A stretch of 49,888 nt of DNA. It comes from an uncultured Elusimicrobiales bacterium. GTDB taxonomy: Bacteria; Elusimicrobiota; Elusimicrobia; Elusimicrobiales; Elusimicrobiaceae. The stretch covers positions 1 to 49,888 of the forward strand of contig CAJTJT010000010.1 in NCBI GenBank assembly GCA_910576915.1. Direction: 5' to 3'. Shown here in pieces: positions 33,356 through 42,415 of the stretch (position 1 is its first letter; every line of letters starts with the position of its first letter). The position numbers and the translations under genes are program-made. A model generated the notes under the pieces. That model did no database searches, was not told the DNA's origin, and saw only the letters and a program-made list of their open reading frames with translations.

Positions 33356-34487
33356 GCAAACTCCTGTGCAGCATCAGCCCGATGAGCCATACCGCGCCAA
33401 AGGTTATGGCGGCGAGCAGGGGCGCGACGACGAGCGAGCCGATCACCCACTCCCACACGCGCTGTAAAAACTGGCGGCCGAGGGTGGTCATATTAAACTC
33501 GGTTAAAAAACGCCCGTAGCGCAGAAAGTATCCCGCCTCAATGCACAGGGCGGGGACGAACGGGCCGATACATAATTTTTCAAACGAAATGCTTAAAATT
33601 TTGTTTAAATTCCACCAGCCCGCGCCGAAAAACAGCATCACCTGACGGATTCCGGGTAAAGCGATAGAACCGCAAAAAATACCCCACGCGGCGGAAAACG
33701 CGTTTTTGGTGATACTGCCCGGCTGTTTTAAATTTTCAATCATCACTTCCCAGTATCCGCGCTTTACCTGCTCGCCCGTTTTTTCGTCCGCCGCGTATTG
33801 ACGGTGGGGGATGGGCAGCATAGCGCGCAGGGTGAGGTATGAATTTAGCACGCTTAGGCGGAAATTGTCTTTAAGTGCGCTAAAGTGCGAAACGCGGTCC
33901 TGCGGGTAGACGACGGATACGGGCACTTCGGTTACGCCGAAACCGCCCCATAACGCTTTTACGGCCGCTTCCACTTCAAACGAGTAGCGTTTGCATAAAA
34001 ATTTTTGGCAAAGCAGCATTTCCACGGGATAGCAGCGGTAGCCGCTTTGAATGTCGGACACTTTTTTGCCCGTTTGCAGATGAACCCAAAAACCGCCGAA
34101 TTTGCGTCCGAAACGCGAGGAAAAGGGTACTTTTTCGGGGTCGAACCGCCGCGCGCCGATAATCAGCGCATGCGGGTTTTGGCGTGCTGACTCGGTTAAA
34201 AGGGGGAGGTCTTCCGCCTTGTGCTGGCCGTCGGCGTCTATGGTAATAATATGGGTAAAACCGCGCTCTTTGGCGTAGCGGGCCGCGTCCAAAATAACGG
34301 CCCCTTTGCCGCGGTTTTTTTCAAACCGCACCAGCAAAACGGGCAGGCCTTCCAAAAGCGGGGCGGGATTTTCTGTGCTTCCGTCGTCAAACACCGCCGC
34401 GTCCGGCGTATGGCGCAGCACGTCTTCCGCCACGCTTCTAAGCGTGCGGGCGTGGTTGTAGTGCGGTATGACGGCGAGGAATTTCAT
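33342..34487 (-). CDS. GT2 glycosyltransferase with C-terminal DUF2062-like domain
   Basis: Protein of 381 residues. The N-terminal GT-A domain has VIPHYNHARTL, FDDGSTEN, KNRGKGAVILDAARYA and the metal-binding DADGQH near residue 85. The C-terminal part (from about residue 240) is membrane-associated, with PGSITKNAFSAAWGIFCGS, the DUF2062 pattern. It probably adds a sugar or sugar-like head group to the pathway's lipid intermediate at the inner leaflet. It overlaps the thioesterase gene by 4 bases (ATGA). Confidence 0.88.
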   Translation of the reverse strand: MKFLAVIPHYNHARTLRSVAEDVLRHTPDAAVFDDGSTENPAPLLEGLPVLLVRFEKNRGKGAVILDAARYAKERGFTHIITIDADGQHKAEDLPLLTESARQNPHALIIGARRFDPEKVPFSSRFGRKFGGFWVHLQTGKKVSDIQSGYRCYPVEMLLCQKFLCKRYSFEVEAAVKALWGGFGVTEVPVSVVYPQDRVSHFSALKDNFRLSVLNSYLTLRAMLPIPHRQYAADEKTGEQVKRGYWEVMIENLKQPGSITKNAFSAAWGIFCGSIALPGIRQVMLFFGAGWWNLNKILSISFEKLCIGPFVPALCIEAGYFLRYGRFLTEFNMTTLGRQFLQRVWEWVIGSLVVAPLLAAITFGAVWLIGLMLHRSLRERV

Positions 34488-34957
34488 TTCAGATTAATTT
34501 TTCCTTCTTTCCAGTTTTGTAAAAACGGACGGGTAAATTCCGGCCATTCGAACAGCAGGTTTTTGTCTTTTTCGTTTACCATCAACTGCACGCTGTAACC
34601 GCGCGCCATGACGCGGCCGGTTTCGTCCAAAAACGTAAAATCGTAATTCAGCCGGGCGGAATCCGTGTAAAACAGCCGCGCTTTGATTTCGTAGCGTTTG
34701 CCGTAAGTCAGCGAAGCCAAATAATCTACGTGGAACTGCCGCACGGGAATCACGACGCCGTGGTTATAAAAATCCTGGTAGCCGATGCCGAGCTTATCGC
34801 CCAGCGCCACGCGCGCGTCTTCAATAAAACTTGCGTAGTGCCCGTGCCACATAATGCCCATCGGGTCCACTTCGTTAAAGCGGACCGTGCGGAAAACGGA
34901 CGTTTCCAACGGTTCGGGCGCGCCTTCGGGCGTGGTAAAATAAGTGATTTTTTTCAT
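34484..34957 (-). CDS. 4-hydroxybenzoyl-CoA-type hot-dog thioesterase
   Basis: Protein of 157 residues with the hot-dog motif RFNEVDPMGIMWHGHYASFIEDAR near residues 25-48, where the Asp is the usual catalytic residue. It would hydrolyse acyl thioesters, for release of a chain or for proofreading. The start is the ATG at 34957, which overlaps the previous dehydratase stop (ATGA) and has AAGGA; the open frame continues upstream but only within the neighbouring gene. Confidence 0.87.
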   Translation of the reverse strand: MKKITYFTTPEGAPEPLETSVFRTVRFNEVDPMGIMWHGHYASFIEDARVALGDKLGIGYQDFYNHGVVIPVRQFHVDYLASLTYGKRYEIKARLFYTDSARLNYDFTFLDETGRVMARGYSVQLMVNEKDKNLLFEWPEFTRPFLQNWKEGKINLK

Positions 34958-35307
34958 ACGCGTTCCTTTACTTGCACGATAATTTGGCTGAACTTTTGGC
35001 CGCTTATGGGGTCTGCCAGTTCGCAGAGCGTTTTGCCGTCCGGCCGGGGTGTAAGCGTGATTTGCACCTGTGCGCCGGGTAAAACGGGGCGCATAAATTT
35101 GGCGCGTGCCACGGCGGAAATTTCCAGCGGTTTTCCCGCTTGGCGGCTTAACGCGTCCGCACACAGGCCCGTTTGGCAGACGGCGGGCAGCAGTGGGTTG
35201 CCCGGAAAGTGCCCTTCAAACGCCGGGAAACCGGGCGGAATAAGGTATAAAAAGCGGTTTTCCCGCATACCCGTAAAACAATTTTTTAAAGCGGTTTCTA
35301 ACGACAT
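34954..35307 (-). CDS. FabZ-like 3-hydroxyacyl-ACP dehydratase
   Basis: Small hot-dog protein of 117 residues with FEGHFPGNPLLPAVCQ near residues 30-45, the FabZ/FabA active-site loop with the catalytic His. It would remove water from the 3-hydroxyacyl-ACP to give the conjugated double bonds. Short DH subunits in known aryl polyene systems work as a heterodimer with a second hot-dog protein; the 38586-39038 gene is the likely partner. GGAGGAAC-type site before the ATG. Confidence 0.85.
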   Translation of the reverse strand: MSLETALKNCFTGMRENRFLYLIPPGFPAFEGHFPGNPLLPAVCQTGLCADALSRQAGKPLEISAVARAKFMRPVLPGAQVQITLTPRPDGKTLCELADPISGQKFSQIIVQVKERV

Positions 35308-35711
35308 TGGGTTCCTCCTTGTGCGGCGGCCTCAAACTGAGCGCGGGTGCGCGGATCCGTAAACGATAAATTTTTCGATGGGCAGGGCTGCAATAAGGTT
35401 TCGCGCGCGAACCGCCCGAACGCGCCCGCCGCCGCGGCGGGCAGTTTGTCAAATTTATAATACACTTCCGCGCCGTCCGGCGCAGCGGAAAAATCAAGCA
35501 GTTTGAGCCCAATTTCGGACAGTACAATAACGCGCACAGCCTCTCCGTCCGCCTGCGTTATCGCCGTAAAATAAAGCCCCCACGGGCGCACTTCTCCCGT
35601 CAGCCGGACGGTTTTGGCCGGGTCGAGCTTTTCCGCCGGCGCGGGCTTATAAACAAGGCCGGACGAACATCCCGCGGCCAATAAAAGCGCGGCCAAAATT
35701 ACCGTGCGCAT
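35298..35711 (-). CDS. DUF3261-type lipoprotein
   Basis: Lipoprotein of 137 residues with the lipobox LAAGC (Cys15). The mature part includes VRPWGLYFTAITQADGEAVRVIVLSEIGLKLLDFS, which fits DUF3261 proteins always seen near aryl polyene export genes. It is likely an outer membrane partner for delivery of the product. It overlaps the MMPL gene upstream by 13 bases and the dehydratase downstream by 10. Confidence 0.8.
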   Translation of the reverse strand: MRTVILAALLLAAGCSSGLVYKPAPAEKLDPAKTVRLTGEVRPWGLYFTAITQADGEAVRVIVLSEIGLKLLDFSAAPDGAEVYYKFDKLPAAAAGAFGRFARETLLQPCPSKNLSFTDPRTRAQFEAAAQGGTQCR

Positions 35712-37957
35712 GTTTTATCCTCCAGGAAAGCGGGCAAAATAAACTGTGCGGCCAGCATGGCGCCGCAAATGCCCAAAAATGACGATAACCCCATAATAAA
35801 AAGTACCCCGTGTTTGGCTAGCGCCAGGACGCCAAACCCCGCCAGGGTGGATAAGCCGGCCGTCCATAACGCGGCGGGGGGATACACGGCGTGCTCCCGG
35901 CCGCCGGAGCGGAATTTCATTACCTGGAAAATACCGTAATCGATTCCCAGGCCCGTCAAAAGCGGCAAAAACACGAGTACGAATAAATTAACTTTTACGC
36001 CGAAGGCCCAAAAACAGCCGAACGTAAAACATCCCGCCAGTACAACGGGTACAAAACAGAACAGCGTTTCGCGCAGGTTTTTTAGTACCAAAAATACCGC
36101 CGCCAAATTAAAAAGAAGCGACAGAAAAACAATTCTTACGGCTTCCCCGCGCACGCTGGCCAGGAGCTCTTTTTTCAGCCCCGCGCCCGACACAAACACT
36201 GCGCCCGCCCGGTTGGCGGCCGCTTCGTTTTCGGGCGTGTTGGGCACCATGTTGACGACGGCAAACGCGCCGTCTTTCAGCTTGGCGACGGGATTATAAA
36301 GCTGCGTAAAATCAAACGCGTCCTCCGCCGGGTTTTTTAGTTGGTTCCAAAACGGGGCGAAAGCGGCGGGATTTAAGCCCGTTTTGGCGGATTCTTCTTC
36401 TATTAGCAGCCGCGCGTACTGCGTGCGGGGGGCGTTCCAAAAATCGTTCCAGCGGGCTGTATTTTCCCGTTTGGCGTGGGCGGACGGAAGCACGCCCGAT
36501 ACGGCAAAACCGGCGGCAGCTTCGTTGTTTTCAAGCGCGTTTTCAAGCGAGGAGCCTTTTACGAAAACGAGCGCGTTATCGGCGGACGCGCGGGCGAAGG
36601 CCGCGTCGAAAACGGCTTTTTGGGCTTTAAATTCGGCGGAGGTGGAGTTTAAATCTTCCACGTCGCCCGAAAAATTCGTATGCGCTGCGCCCCACGCGCC
36701 AAAAATAAGCGTCGCGCACGCAATTCCTACGGCCCATTTTTTCGGCAGGGCGCGCACCGTAAAAGCGGGGGCAGAAGCGGTATCGTCTGCGTCCGTCCAA
36801 AACGGGGGGAAAATATACAGGGCCAAAAGAAGCGCAAGCAAAAGCCCCGTAACCGAGAATACGGCAATCTGCTTAAAGAGTTCCACCGACGAGCAAAACA
36901 GCGCGGCAAAACACAAAGAGGACGTCATAAAATTGCATAAAAGGTGTTTTTTAAGGCGTTTGACGGCTTCCTGCGGGGACTGGCGGCCCTTTTGCATGGC
37001 AAAAAACAGATAAATGGAATAATCGGCCGACAATCCCGCCACCACGCTGCCAAACCCGAGCGTAATGCCGGAAATCCCGCCGAAAACCGCATACGTTGCG
37101 AGCGCGGCGGGCGGTAAAATAATAATCGGCAAAAGATAAATAAGTAGCGCGCTTTTGCGCCGTAAAAAGATAAAAAATACCGCCGCGAGCGCGGCGAGCG
37201 CCAGCGCGGTTACGCGCCACAAATCGGCCCGGATGACGGAAATGTTTTCCACCGTATAGCGCAGGCCGCCCAAATAAAACGCCCGGACGTTTTCGCCCAG
37301 TGCGCCGGCCAGCCGGGTAAACCGGGCGGAAAACTCCACCGCGCCGCGGAAGGAATCTTCTCCCGCGTAGTCGTACAGGCCGATGAGGGTTTTCCCGTCG
37401 GGGGAAATTAAAAAGCCGCCTTTAAAATCCACGCCCGTTCCCGTGCCCAGCGCGGCCAGTTTGCGCGTCATCATGCCCGTAAGGCCCAGCGGGTCGGCCG
37501 AGATAAGCGGCTTTAACAAAAGCCCTTCCATGGAGAGTAAATTTTCGTAATTTTCGCGCATTTTTTGCGAAACGTATTCGGGCGATAAAATCTGTTCCGC
37601 CGCCCGGGCGTCCTGCTCGGTAAAACGAGGGGGAAGCGCGTAAAAAAGTTCCAGCGCAAAATCCGGCCCCGGGGCAAAGGGCGCGCGGACAAGGTGTTCT
37701 TCTTCCAGGTTTTCGCGCAGCGTCTGCGCGGCGGTTTCCGCTTCTTCGGCGGACGGCGCGCTGACGACGGCAAAGATTTTTTTGTTTAGCGGGGAATGTT
37801 CAAACAGTTCCACTTTTTCCCGCACGGCGGCGGGAATCATGGCATGGATGGTTTCATCCGGGCGCACACGCGTAAGCAGCGCGCCGCATACGGCGGCACA
37901 CGCCAGTACGGCGCAAAGGCACCCCGTTTTATGCCGGATGAAAAAGCTCCCGTTCAC
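35699..37957 (-). CDS. MMPL/RND-family exporter
   Basis: Membrane exporter of 752 residues with two repeated halves, each with a large periplasmic loop after the first helix and a bundle of about five helices. Charged residues in the fourth helices (LGFGSVVAGLSADYSIYLF and GLGIDYGIFQVMKF) are typical proton-relay aspartates. It likely moves the lipid-linked product across or out of the inner membrane, with the LolA-like and DUF3261 proteins taking it on. The start is GTG at 37957, which overlaps the LolA-like stop (GTGA); the frame reads 42 codons further upstream, but that would lie inside the preceding gene. Confidence 0.85.
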   Translation of the reverse strand: MNGSFFIRHKTGCLCAVLACAAVCGALLTRVRPDETIHAMIPAAVREKVELFEHSPLNKKIFAVVSAPSAEEAETAAQTLRENLEEEHLVRAPFAPGPDFALELFYALPPRFTEQDARAAEQILSPEYVSQKMRENYENLLSMEGLLLKPLISADPLGLTGMMTRKLAALGTGTGVDFKGGFLISPDGKTLIGLYDYAGEDSFRGAVEFSARFTRLAGALGENVRAFYLGGLRYTVENISVIRADLWRVTALALAALAAVFFIFLRRKSALLIYLLPIIILPPAALATYAVFGGISGITLGFGSVVAGLSADYSIYLFFAMQKGRQSPQEAVKRLKKHLLCNFMTSSLCFAALFCSSVELFKQIAVFSVTGLLLALLLALYIFPPFWTDADDTASAPAFTVRALPKKWAVGIACATLIFGAWGAAHTNFSGDVEDLNSTSAEFKAQKAVFDAAFARASADNALVFVKGSSLENALENNEAAAGFAVSGVLPSAHAKRENTARWNDFWNAPRTQYARLLIEEESAKTGLNPAAFAPFWNQLKNPAEDAFDFTQLYNPVAKLKDGAFAVVNMVPNTPENEAAANRAGAVFVSGAGLKKELLASVRGEAVRIVFLSLLFNLAAVFLVLKNLRETLFCFVPVVLAGCFTFGCFWAFGVKVNLFVLVFLPLLTGLGIDYGIFQVMKFRSGGREHAVYPPAALWTAGLSTLAGFGVLALAKHGVLFIMGLSSFLGICGAMLAAQFILPAFLEDKTCAR

Positions 37958-38589
37958 AGAAAAGCGTCCTTGGGCAGGGGCCCATTGATGTGCGTGTCGT
38001 AAAAACGCAGGAGGGTGTAATCGCCGCCCGGTTCGTCCATGCGGATTTCGGACAGGGCCTGCGGGTTGTCTTTGGCGAACCAAACGGTAATTTTATCAAG
38101 CAGGCGGTTCTTGTCGTTTTTGGGCGTAAGGGTTACGCCGCCTTCGAAATAGGAAATATCGTACGTTTCGGACAGTGTTTTTAAATCAAACGTCAGCCAC
38201 ACCAGCATTTGCGCCGCCGTATTGCGCGACATCACGCCTTTGACCGTTTTTTTAACGCCTTTTTCCAGCCGGTACGTTTTGCCGCCGTCCATTAAAAACC
38301 CGTTTTGGAAAGGCTCCGTATATTCCCAGCGCAGCTGCGCGCCCTTTTTGGAAAACGCAAACGCGCCCTTGCTTTCCACGGGTTCGGTGAGCAAGGCAAG
38401 ATGTTTTTCCTGCGTAAATTTGCTTTGCAGCGTTTCCACCGCGCCAAAGCGGGAAATGATTTCCTGCGCGTATGCGTCGTCCGCAGCCGTTTGGGCCGCG
38501 GCGGTATTTTGGGGCGGCGTTTGGGGGGCTTGCCTCGCCCAAAGCGCGGCAGAAACCAAAAGCAACAGCGCGCATAACAGGTGTTTCAT
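37954..38589 (-). CDS. LolA-like outer membrane lipid carrier
   Basis: Exported protein of 211 residues with a signal peptide (MKHLLCALLLLVSAALWA/RQ). The mature chain ETLQSKFTQEKHLALL, then GAQLRWEYTEPFQNGFLMDG, matches LolA-type periplasmic carriers that shield lipids in a half-barrel. Dedicated copies occur in aryl polyene clusters, probably ferrying the product rather than lipoproteins. The start ATG at 38589 has GGAGGAG and overlaps the dehydratase stop (ATGA); a longer open frame upstream has no support. Confidence 0.83.
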   Translation of the reverse strand: MKHLLCALLLLVSAALWARQAPQTPPQNTAAAQTAADDAYAQEIISRFGAVETLQSKFTQEKHLALLTEPVESKGAFAFSKKGAQLRWEYTEPFQNGFLMDGGKTYRLEKGVKKTVKGVMSRNTAAQMLVWLTFDLKTLSETYDISYFEGGVTLTPKNDKNRLLDKITVWFAKDNPQALSEIRMDEPGGDYTLLRFYDTHINGPLPKDAFL

Positions 38590-39038
38590 AAGACTCCTCC
38601 TGCGGGGGGATTTTTGCCCTCCCACATAAAAATATAGACGGTGCCCGCGGCCGCTTTTTCCGCCCCGCGGAAGATTTCGCCCGCCACAATGCGCGTACCC
38701 ATAAAATCGTCCTTTAGCGTAACGCGGGTAATGAGTTCGTCACCCCGGCGTACGGGGGTAAAAATTTCAAAATCCCGTACGGAAGCCATATATCCGCCGC
38801 CGTCGGTGGACAGGCCCGCCAGCTCCCGCCGTTGCGCTTCGCACGCGGCGAAACTCTGCGCCACGATTTCGATTAACGCTTCGGGCGACAGCGTTCCGTC
38901 CTCCCGCAAAAACAAATGGTCCGGCCGGACGACGCTTTTTACGCGTGCGTCCGGCTCGGTAACGGACAAAATTTCGTCCACCAAAAGCATCGGCTTTTTG
39001 TGCGGAACCAGCGTATCCACGGGGGAAAATGAAGTCAT
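38586..39038 (-). CDS. hot-dog dehydratase, second subunit
   Basis: Protein of 150 residues of the hot-dog family. It opens with the LVPHKKPMLLVDEI sequence seen in aryl-polyene dehydratases and has LSPEALIEIVAQSFAA, matching the acidic helix position of FabA/FabZ. Its probable job is dehydration of 3-hydroxyacyl-ACP, alone or with the 34954-35307 subunit. The start is 3 bases after the upstream lipoprotein stop. Confidence 0.82.
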   Translation of the reverse strand: MTSFSPVDTLVPHKKPMLLVDEILSVTEPDARVKSVVRPDHLFLREDGTLSPEALIEIVAQSFAACEAQRRELAGLSTDGGGYMASVRDFEIFTPVRRGDELITRVTLKDDFMGTRIVAGEIFRGAEKAAAGTVYIFMWEGKNPPAGGVL

Positions 39039-39041
39039 ACT

Positions 39042-39419
39042 TTATTTTTTCTGTGCGAAGCGGGAAATATTTAAGTCCAAATTGCGCACCCATTGGTTAT
39101 ATTTGGGGTGAATGCGGTTCTTTTTGGCGTTGTATTTCATGTTGGAACTGCCCGCGTACTCGATGGCATACGAATTTGCGGTATACGGGATTTTTACTTC
39201 CACTTCGTGCCCGCGCAGTGTCAGCCGGCCCGTGATTACGCCGGGAGCCGTTTCGCTCATAATCCATCTGCGTCCTTCGCCGCCCTGCAAAATGGCTTCG
39301 CGCATGGTTTTGCCTTCGGCCAAAATTACCGTGTGCTGGGGTACGTTATACACCTGCGGCAAACTTCTGCACCCCGCCAGAACGGCTAAAAAAGCCGCCA
39401 AAACTAATACTTTTTTCAT
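39042..39419 (-). CDS. small lipoprotein of unknown function
   Basis: Lipoprotein of 125 residues with lipobox LAGC (Cys17). The mature part has TMREAILQGGEGRRWIMSE, VEVKIPYTANSYAIEYAGSS and NRIHPKYNQWVRNLDLNIS, a pattern I recall from uncharacterised proteobacterial lipoproteins. It overlaps the PlsC-like gene by 4 bases, so it belongs to the operon. No catalytic residues are visible. A role in moving or anchoring the product in the envelope is a guess from context. Confidence 0.65.
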   Translation of the reverse strand: MKKVLVLAAFLAVLAGCRSLPQVYNVPQHTVILAEGKTMREAILQGGEGRRWIMSETAPGVITGRLTLRGHEVEVKIPYTANSYAIEYAGSSNMKYNAKKNRIHPKYNQWVRNLDLNISRFAQKK

Positions 39420-40141
39420 TTTACGTCCTCCTGTACAGACTGCATGATGCGGTTTTTTGTTTCGCGCGCCATTTCCAGGTGTGCCAGTTCGCCGGGGAAG
39501 TCTTTGGGATAAATGGCGTTAAGCGATTTTAAAACGATTTTTGCCGGGCGCAGTTTAATAGACCCGGCAGGCAGCATTTCCCCGGTGCCGCCGATAGCCA
39601 TGGGCACCACGGGTGCGCCGATTTTTTCGGCCAGGTAAAACGCGCCGCTTTTAAAACGCGCGTTTGGGTTCTTGCGCGAGCCCTGCGGGAAAAGTACGAT
39701 GTCGCACCCGTTGTTGAGGGCATCCTGGCATTTGGCGAGCATTTCTTCGGGCGGTGTTTTTTCCGCGTCCAGGTAGCCCGCGCCGTTCATCACGTAGCGG
39801 AAAAACGGCAGGTTAAACACCCAGCCTTTGGTGATGTAGACCACATTGTCAAACCCCAGCGCGGCCACGCAGTATAAGTCTAAGGACGAGGCGTGGTTGG
39901 CCGCCACAATGCACGGGGCGTCCGGGCGGGGGCATTTTTGCACTTTCCAGCCGGAAGAACACATCCGCATGCAGAACAAAATCCCGCGCGACTGCCAGTA
40001 AACAAATTTGCGCACATTCCGACCTTTTTTACCGGGCCACAGCCATAAAAACGGCCCGGCGACAAGGCCGGAAACAAAAAGCCATAATATGGCCGAGGAG
40101 CCAATTATGGCGGTATTAAAAAAAGTGCGCAGCGCGTACAT
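39416..40141 (-). CDS. PlsC-like 1-acylglycerol-3-phosphate acyltransferase
   Basis: Inner membrane-associated acyltransferase of 241 residues with an N-terminal membrane segment (ILWLFVSGLVAGPFLWLW). The active-site NHASSLD (NHx4D, near residue 82) is followed by FPQGSRKNPN (a FPEGTR variant). In standard lipid synthesis it puts a second acyl chain on lysophosphatidic acid. In this operon it may add a fatty acid to the head group or attach the polyene to a lipid. It starts 4 bases after the ACP stop. Confidence 0.88.
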   Translation of the reverse strand: MYALRTFFNTAIIGSSAILWLFVSGLVAGPFLWLWPGKKGRNVRKFVYWQSRGILFCMRMCSSGWKVQKCPRPDAPCIVAANHASSLDLYCVAALGFDNVVYITKGWVFNLPFFRYVMNGAGYLDAEKTPPEEMLAKCQDALNNGCDIVLFPQGSRKNPNARFKSGAFYLAEKIGAPVVPMAIGGTGEMLPAGSIKLRPAKIVLKSLNAIYPKDFPGELAHLEMARETKNRIMQSVQEDVK

Positions 40142-40145
40142 GGGG

Positions 40146-40412
40146 TTATTTACCCGCTTCGTGTTCGCGGGCGAGTTTTTCGATAAAATCGTACAAGTCG
40201 CTAAGCGTAACGATGGAGCGGATATCGTAGCCCTGGCGCAGCGTCATGCCGAACTTTTGCTCCAGCACGACCACCATATCCACGGCGTCGAGGCTGTCGA
40301 GCCCCACGTCGTTTTGCAGGTGCGCGGTGGGAACGAGCTGTTCGTCCGTCAGTTCAAACTCTTTTTTAAGGGCTTCGTTGGTAAGTTTAATAATTTCTTC
40401 TCTTGTAATCAC
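40146..40412 (-). CDS. acyl carrier protein, cluster copy 2
   Basis: Carrier protein of 88 residues with phosphopantetheine Ser40 in DVGLDSLDAVDMVVVL. Two ACPs in the cluster are usual for aryl polyene systems, and one may be dedicated to the starter. It overlaps the ketosynthase gene by 4 bases (ATGA). Confidence 0.93.
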   Translation of the reverse strand: MITREEIIKLTNEALKKEFELTDEQLVPTAHLQNDVGLDSLDAVDMVVVLEQKFGMTLRQGYDIRSIVTLSDLYDFIEKLAREHEAGK

Positions 40413-41635
40413 TGGGGTCTCCTTAAAACTAAAGAGCAGTTATTTCCGCCGATGGCAAAACTGTTCTTTAAAATGATGTTTACCGGGCGTTCTTCGGGTT
40501 GGGTGACGTACGCAAGCGGCGCGCACCGTTCGTCCGGCGTGTGTAAATTTTGCGTGGGCAAAAGCGTTTGGCGTTTGAGCATTTCCATACAGGCAATCGT
40601 TTCCAAACTGCCGCTGGCGCCCATCGCGTGGCCGATATGTCCTTTTAAGCTGTTTACGTTGAGCCAGGGCCCGAATACGGCCGCGGCCGCGTGCGTTTCG
40701 GCAATGTCGCCCACCACGGTGCCCGTGGCGTGCGCGTTTAACAAATCCACTTCTTCGGGTTTTATATCAGCGTCCGCCAGCGCGGCCAGCATGCAGGCGC
40801 GCAGCGTTTCGGCCGACGGATAGGCCATGTTTTCCGTTTCCGTGTTGGATGCAAAACCCGCAATTTCGGTTAAAATAGTGGCCCCGCGCGCTTGGGCGTT
40901 TTCTTCCGTTTCAATAAATAAGAGGCCGCACCCTTCGGAGCAGACAAGCCCCGTGCGGTCCTTGTCAAACGGGCGGCAGGCCTCGTTCGGGTGATGATTA
41001 AAATTGTGCGAGGTGGCTTGCATAATGTCAAAACACGCGCTGAACATCGGGTGGTATTCTTCCGTCCCGCCGCAGAGCGCCTGACTAACCAGCCCCGTTT
41101 TAACGGCTAAGTACGCAAGGCCGATATTCATAAGTCCGGTGGCGCACGCGTCGGACGCGCCCACGCAGGGGCCGTTAATTTTGAGCGCCTGTGATACCGT
41201 CGCCAAAGGCGAGTGGTTCATAATTTGCAAAAAATCGGACGTTTTGACGAGTTCTAGGTGTCCTTCGTGGCAGTTTTTGCTGATTTCCAGCCATACGGAA
41301 ATACTGTTAAGCGTGGAGCCCATAAAGAAACCCAACCCCTGCGGGGCGGTTTCATATCCGGCGGATTTTAACGCTTCCTGCGCGGCGGCGTAGGCGTATT
41401 TGGCCATACGGCTCATCGAGCGGCGGTCCCGCCGCGGGATATACGAAAAGTCCATTTCCGGCACGGTGGCGGCCACCTTGGTTTTTACCATAGGCAGTCC
41501 TTCCAGTTCCGGTACGGTGTGCGTGCAGCCGCGTCCTTCAAATAATCCGTCCGTAAGCGCGGTTACTCCCGCACCGTAGGGGGAAACGGCTCCCGTTCCG
41601 GTAATGACGATTTTCGTATGCTTGGGCGTGTTCAT
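40409..41635 (-). CDS. beta-ketoacyl-ACP synthase, cluster copy 2
   Basis: Complete ketosynthase of 408 residues with Cys164 in GASDACATG, His302 in NAHATGT and His336 in KGHIGHAMGASG. The loop around the nucleophile (SDACATG) differs from the common DTACASS, a trait of polyene-type KSs. It would carry out repeated chain extension, probably with the cysteine-less partner coded at 30225-31007. A minus-strand TATAAT at 41643-41648, just before the start, may be an internal promoter. Confidence 0.92.
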   Translation of the reverse strand: MNTPKHTKIVITGTGAVSPYGAGVTALTDGLFEGRGCTHTVPELEGLPMVKTKVAATVPEMDFSYIPRRDRRSMSRMAKYAYAAAQEALKSAGYETAPQGLGFFMGSTLNSISVWLEISKNCHEGHLELVKTSDFLQIMNHSPLATVSQALKINGPCVGASDACATGLMNIGLAYLAVKTGLVSQALCGGTEEYHPMFSACFDIMQATSHNFNHHPNEACRPFDKDRTGLVCSEGCGLLFIETEENAQARGATILTEIAGFASNTETENMAYPSAETLRACMLAALADADIKPEEVDLLNAHATGTVVGDIAETHAAAAVFGPWLNVNSLKGHIGHAMGASGSLETIACMEMLKRQTLLPTQNLHTPDERCAPLAYVTQPEERPVNIILKNSFAIGGNNCSLVLRRPQ

Positions 41636-41677
41636 AAATTTAATTATACTATTTTAAGCGTGCGCTTCGCTCGACGG

Positions 41678-42415
41678 CTACATACAAACGCCGCCGTTGA
41701 CCTGAAAGGCTTGCCCTGTAATATAGCCGGCTTTGTCCGAACATAAAAAGGAAACCATATCCGCCACTTCCTGCGGTCGCCCCAAACGGCGTAGGGGAAT
41801 GAGCGGCAGAATTTTATCCATAGGCAGGCCGTCGAGCATTTCCGTTTCGATAAACCCGGGCGAAACGGCATTTACCAAAATGTTGCGTTTGGCGACTTCC
41901 AACGCCAAACTGCGAGTCGCCCCTACGATACCCGCTTTAGCTGCGGAGTAGTTGGTCTGCCCGGGAACGGGCGCGTGCGCGGCGGCGGAAGCGATATTGA
42001 CGATACGGCCCCGTTTGGCGTGAATCATTGCCGCAAGCACCGTTTTTGTTACGTTGTGAAATCCGCCGAGCACGGTGGAAATCACTTTCGTCCATTCGTC
42101 GTCCTGCATCCAAATTAAAAGGTTGTCTTTGCGTACGCCCGCGTTGTTAACGAGCGCGTACGGCGTTTGGGTTTCCAAAAGCGGATTTAACGCCGCGCGC
42201 ACGGCAGCCGCGTCGGCCACGTCGAAGGGCAGCAACGTGCAAGCCGCGCCCAAGGCTTCAATTTCGGCCTTGGCTTGTTGGGCGGCCGCGTGATTGGAGT
42301 GATAGTTCAGCCAAATATCGAAGCCGTCTTTGGCGAGCTGTTTGGCCACGGCCAGGCCGATTCCGCGGCTTGCGCCCGTTACCAGCGCGATTTTGCGTTT
42401 CGAGGTGTCGTTCAT
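41678..42415 (-). CDS. 3-oxoacyl-ACP reductase (SDR)
   Basis: Short-chain dehydrogenase of 245 residues, NADPH-type: TGASRGIG (13-20), NNAG (90-93), Ser143, Tyr156 and Lys160 of the YxxxK motif, and ITGQAFQVNGGVCM at the C-terminus. It reduces the beta-keto group on the ACP-bound chain before dehydration. It is the first gene of the operon. Its start is 39 bases from the divergent methyltransferase start, with AAGAGAG before the ATG. A candidate minus promoter TTGTTT-N16-TATCAA spans 42444-42471. Confidence 0.92.
   Translation of the reverse strand: MNDTSKRKIALVTGASRGIGLAVAKQLAKDGFDIWLNYHSNHAAAQQAKAEIEALGAACTLLPFDVADAAAVRAALNPLLETQTPYALVNNAGVRKDNLLIWMQDDEWTKVISTVLGGFHNVTKTVLAAMIHAKRGRIVNIASAAAHAPVPGQTNYSAAKAGIVGATRSLALEVAKRNILVNAVSPGFIETEMLDGLPMDKILPLIPLRRLGRPQEVADMVSFLCSDKAGYITGQAFQVNGGVCM

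Noticed and set aside
34958..35164. Extended N-terminus for the thioesterase
   Set aside because: Arg/Pro-rich shadow of the dehydratase gene; the ATG at 34957 has a ribosome site and ATGA overlap.
37958..38083. Extended N-terminus for the MMPL exporter
   Set aside because: It overlaps the LolA-like gene; the GTG at 37957 overlapping that gene's stop fits the operon's coupling pattern.
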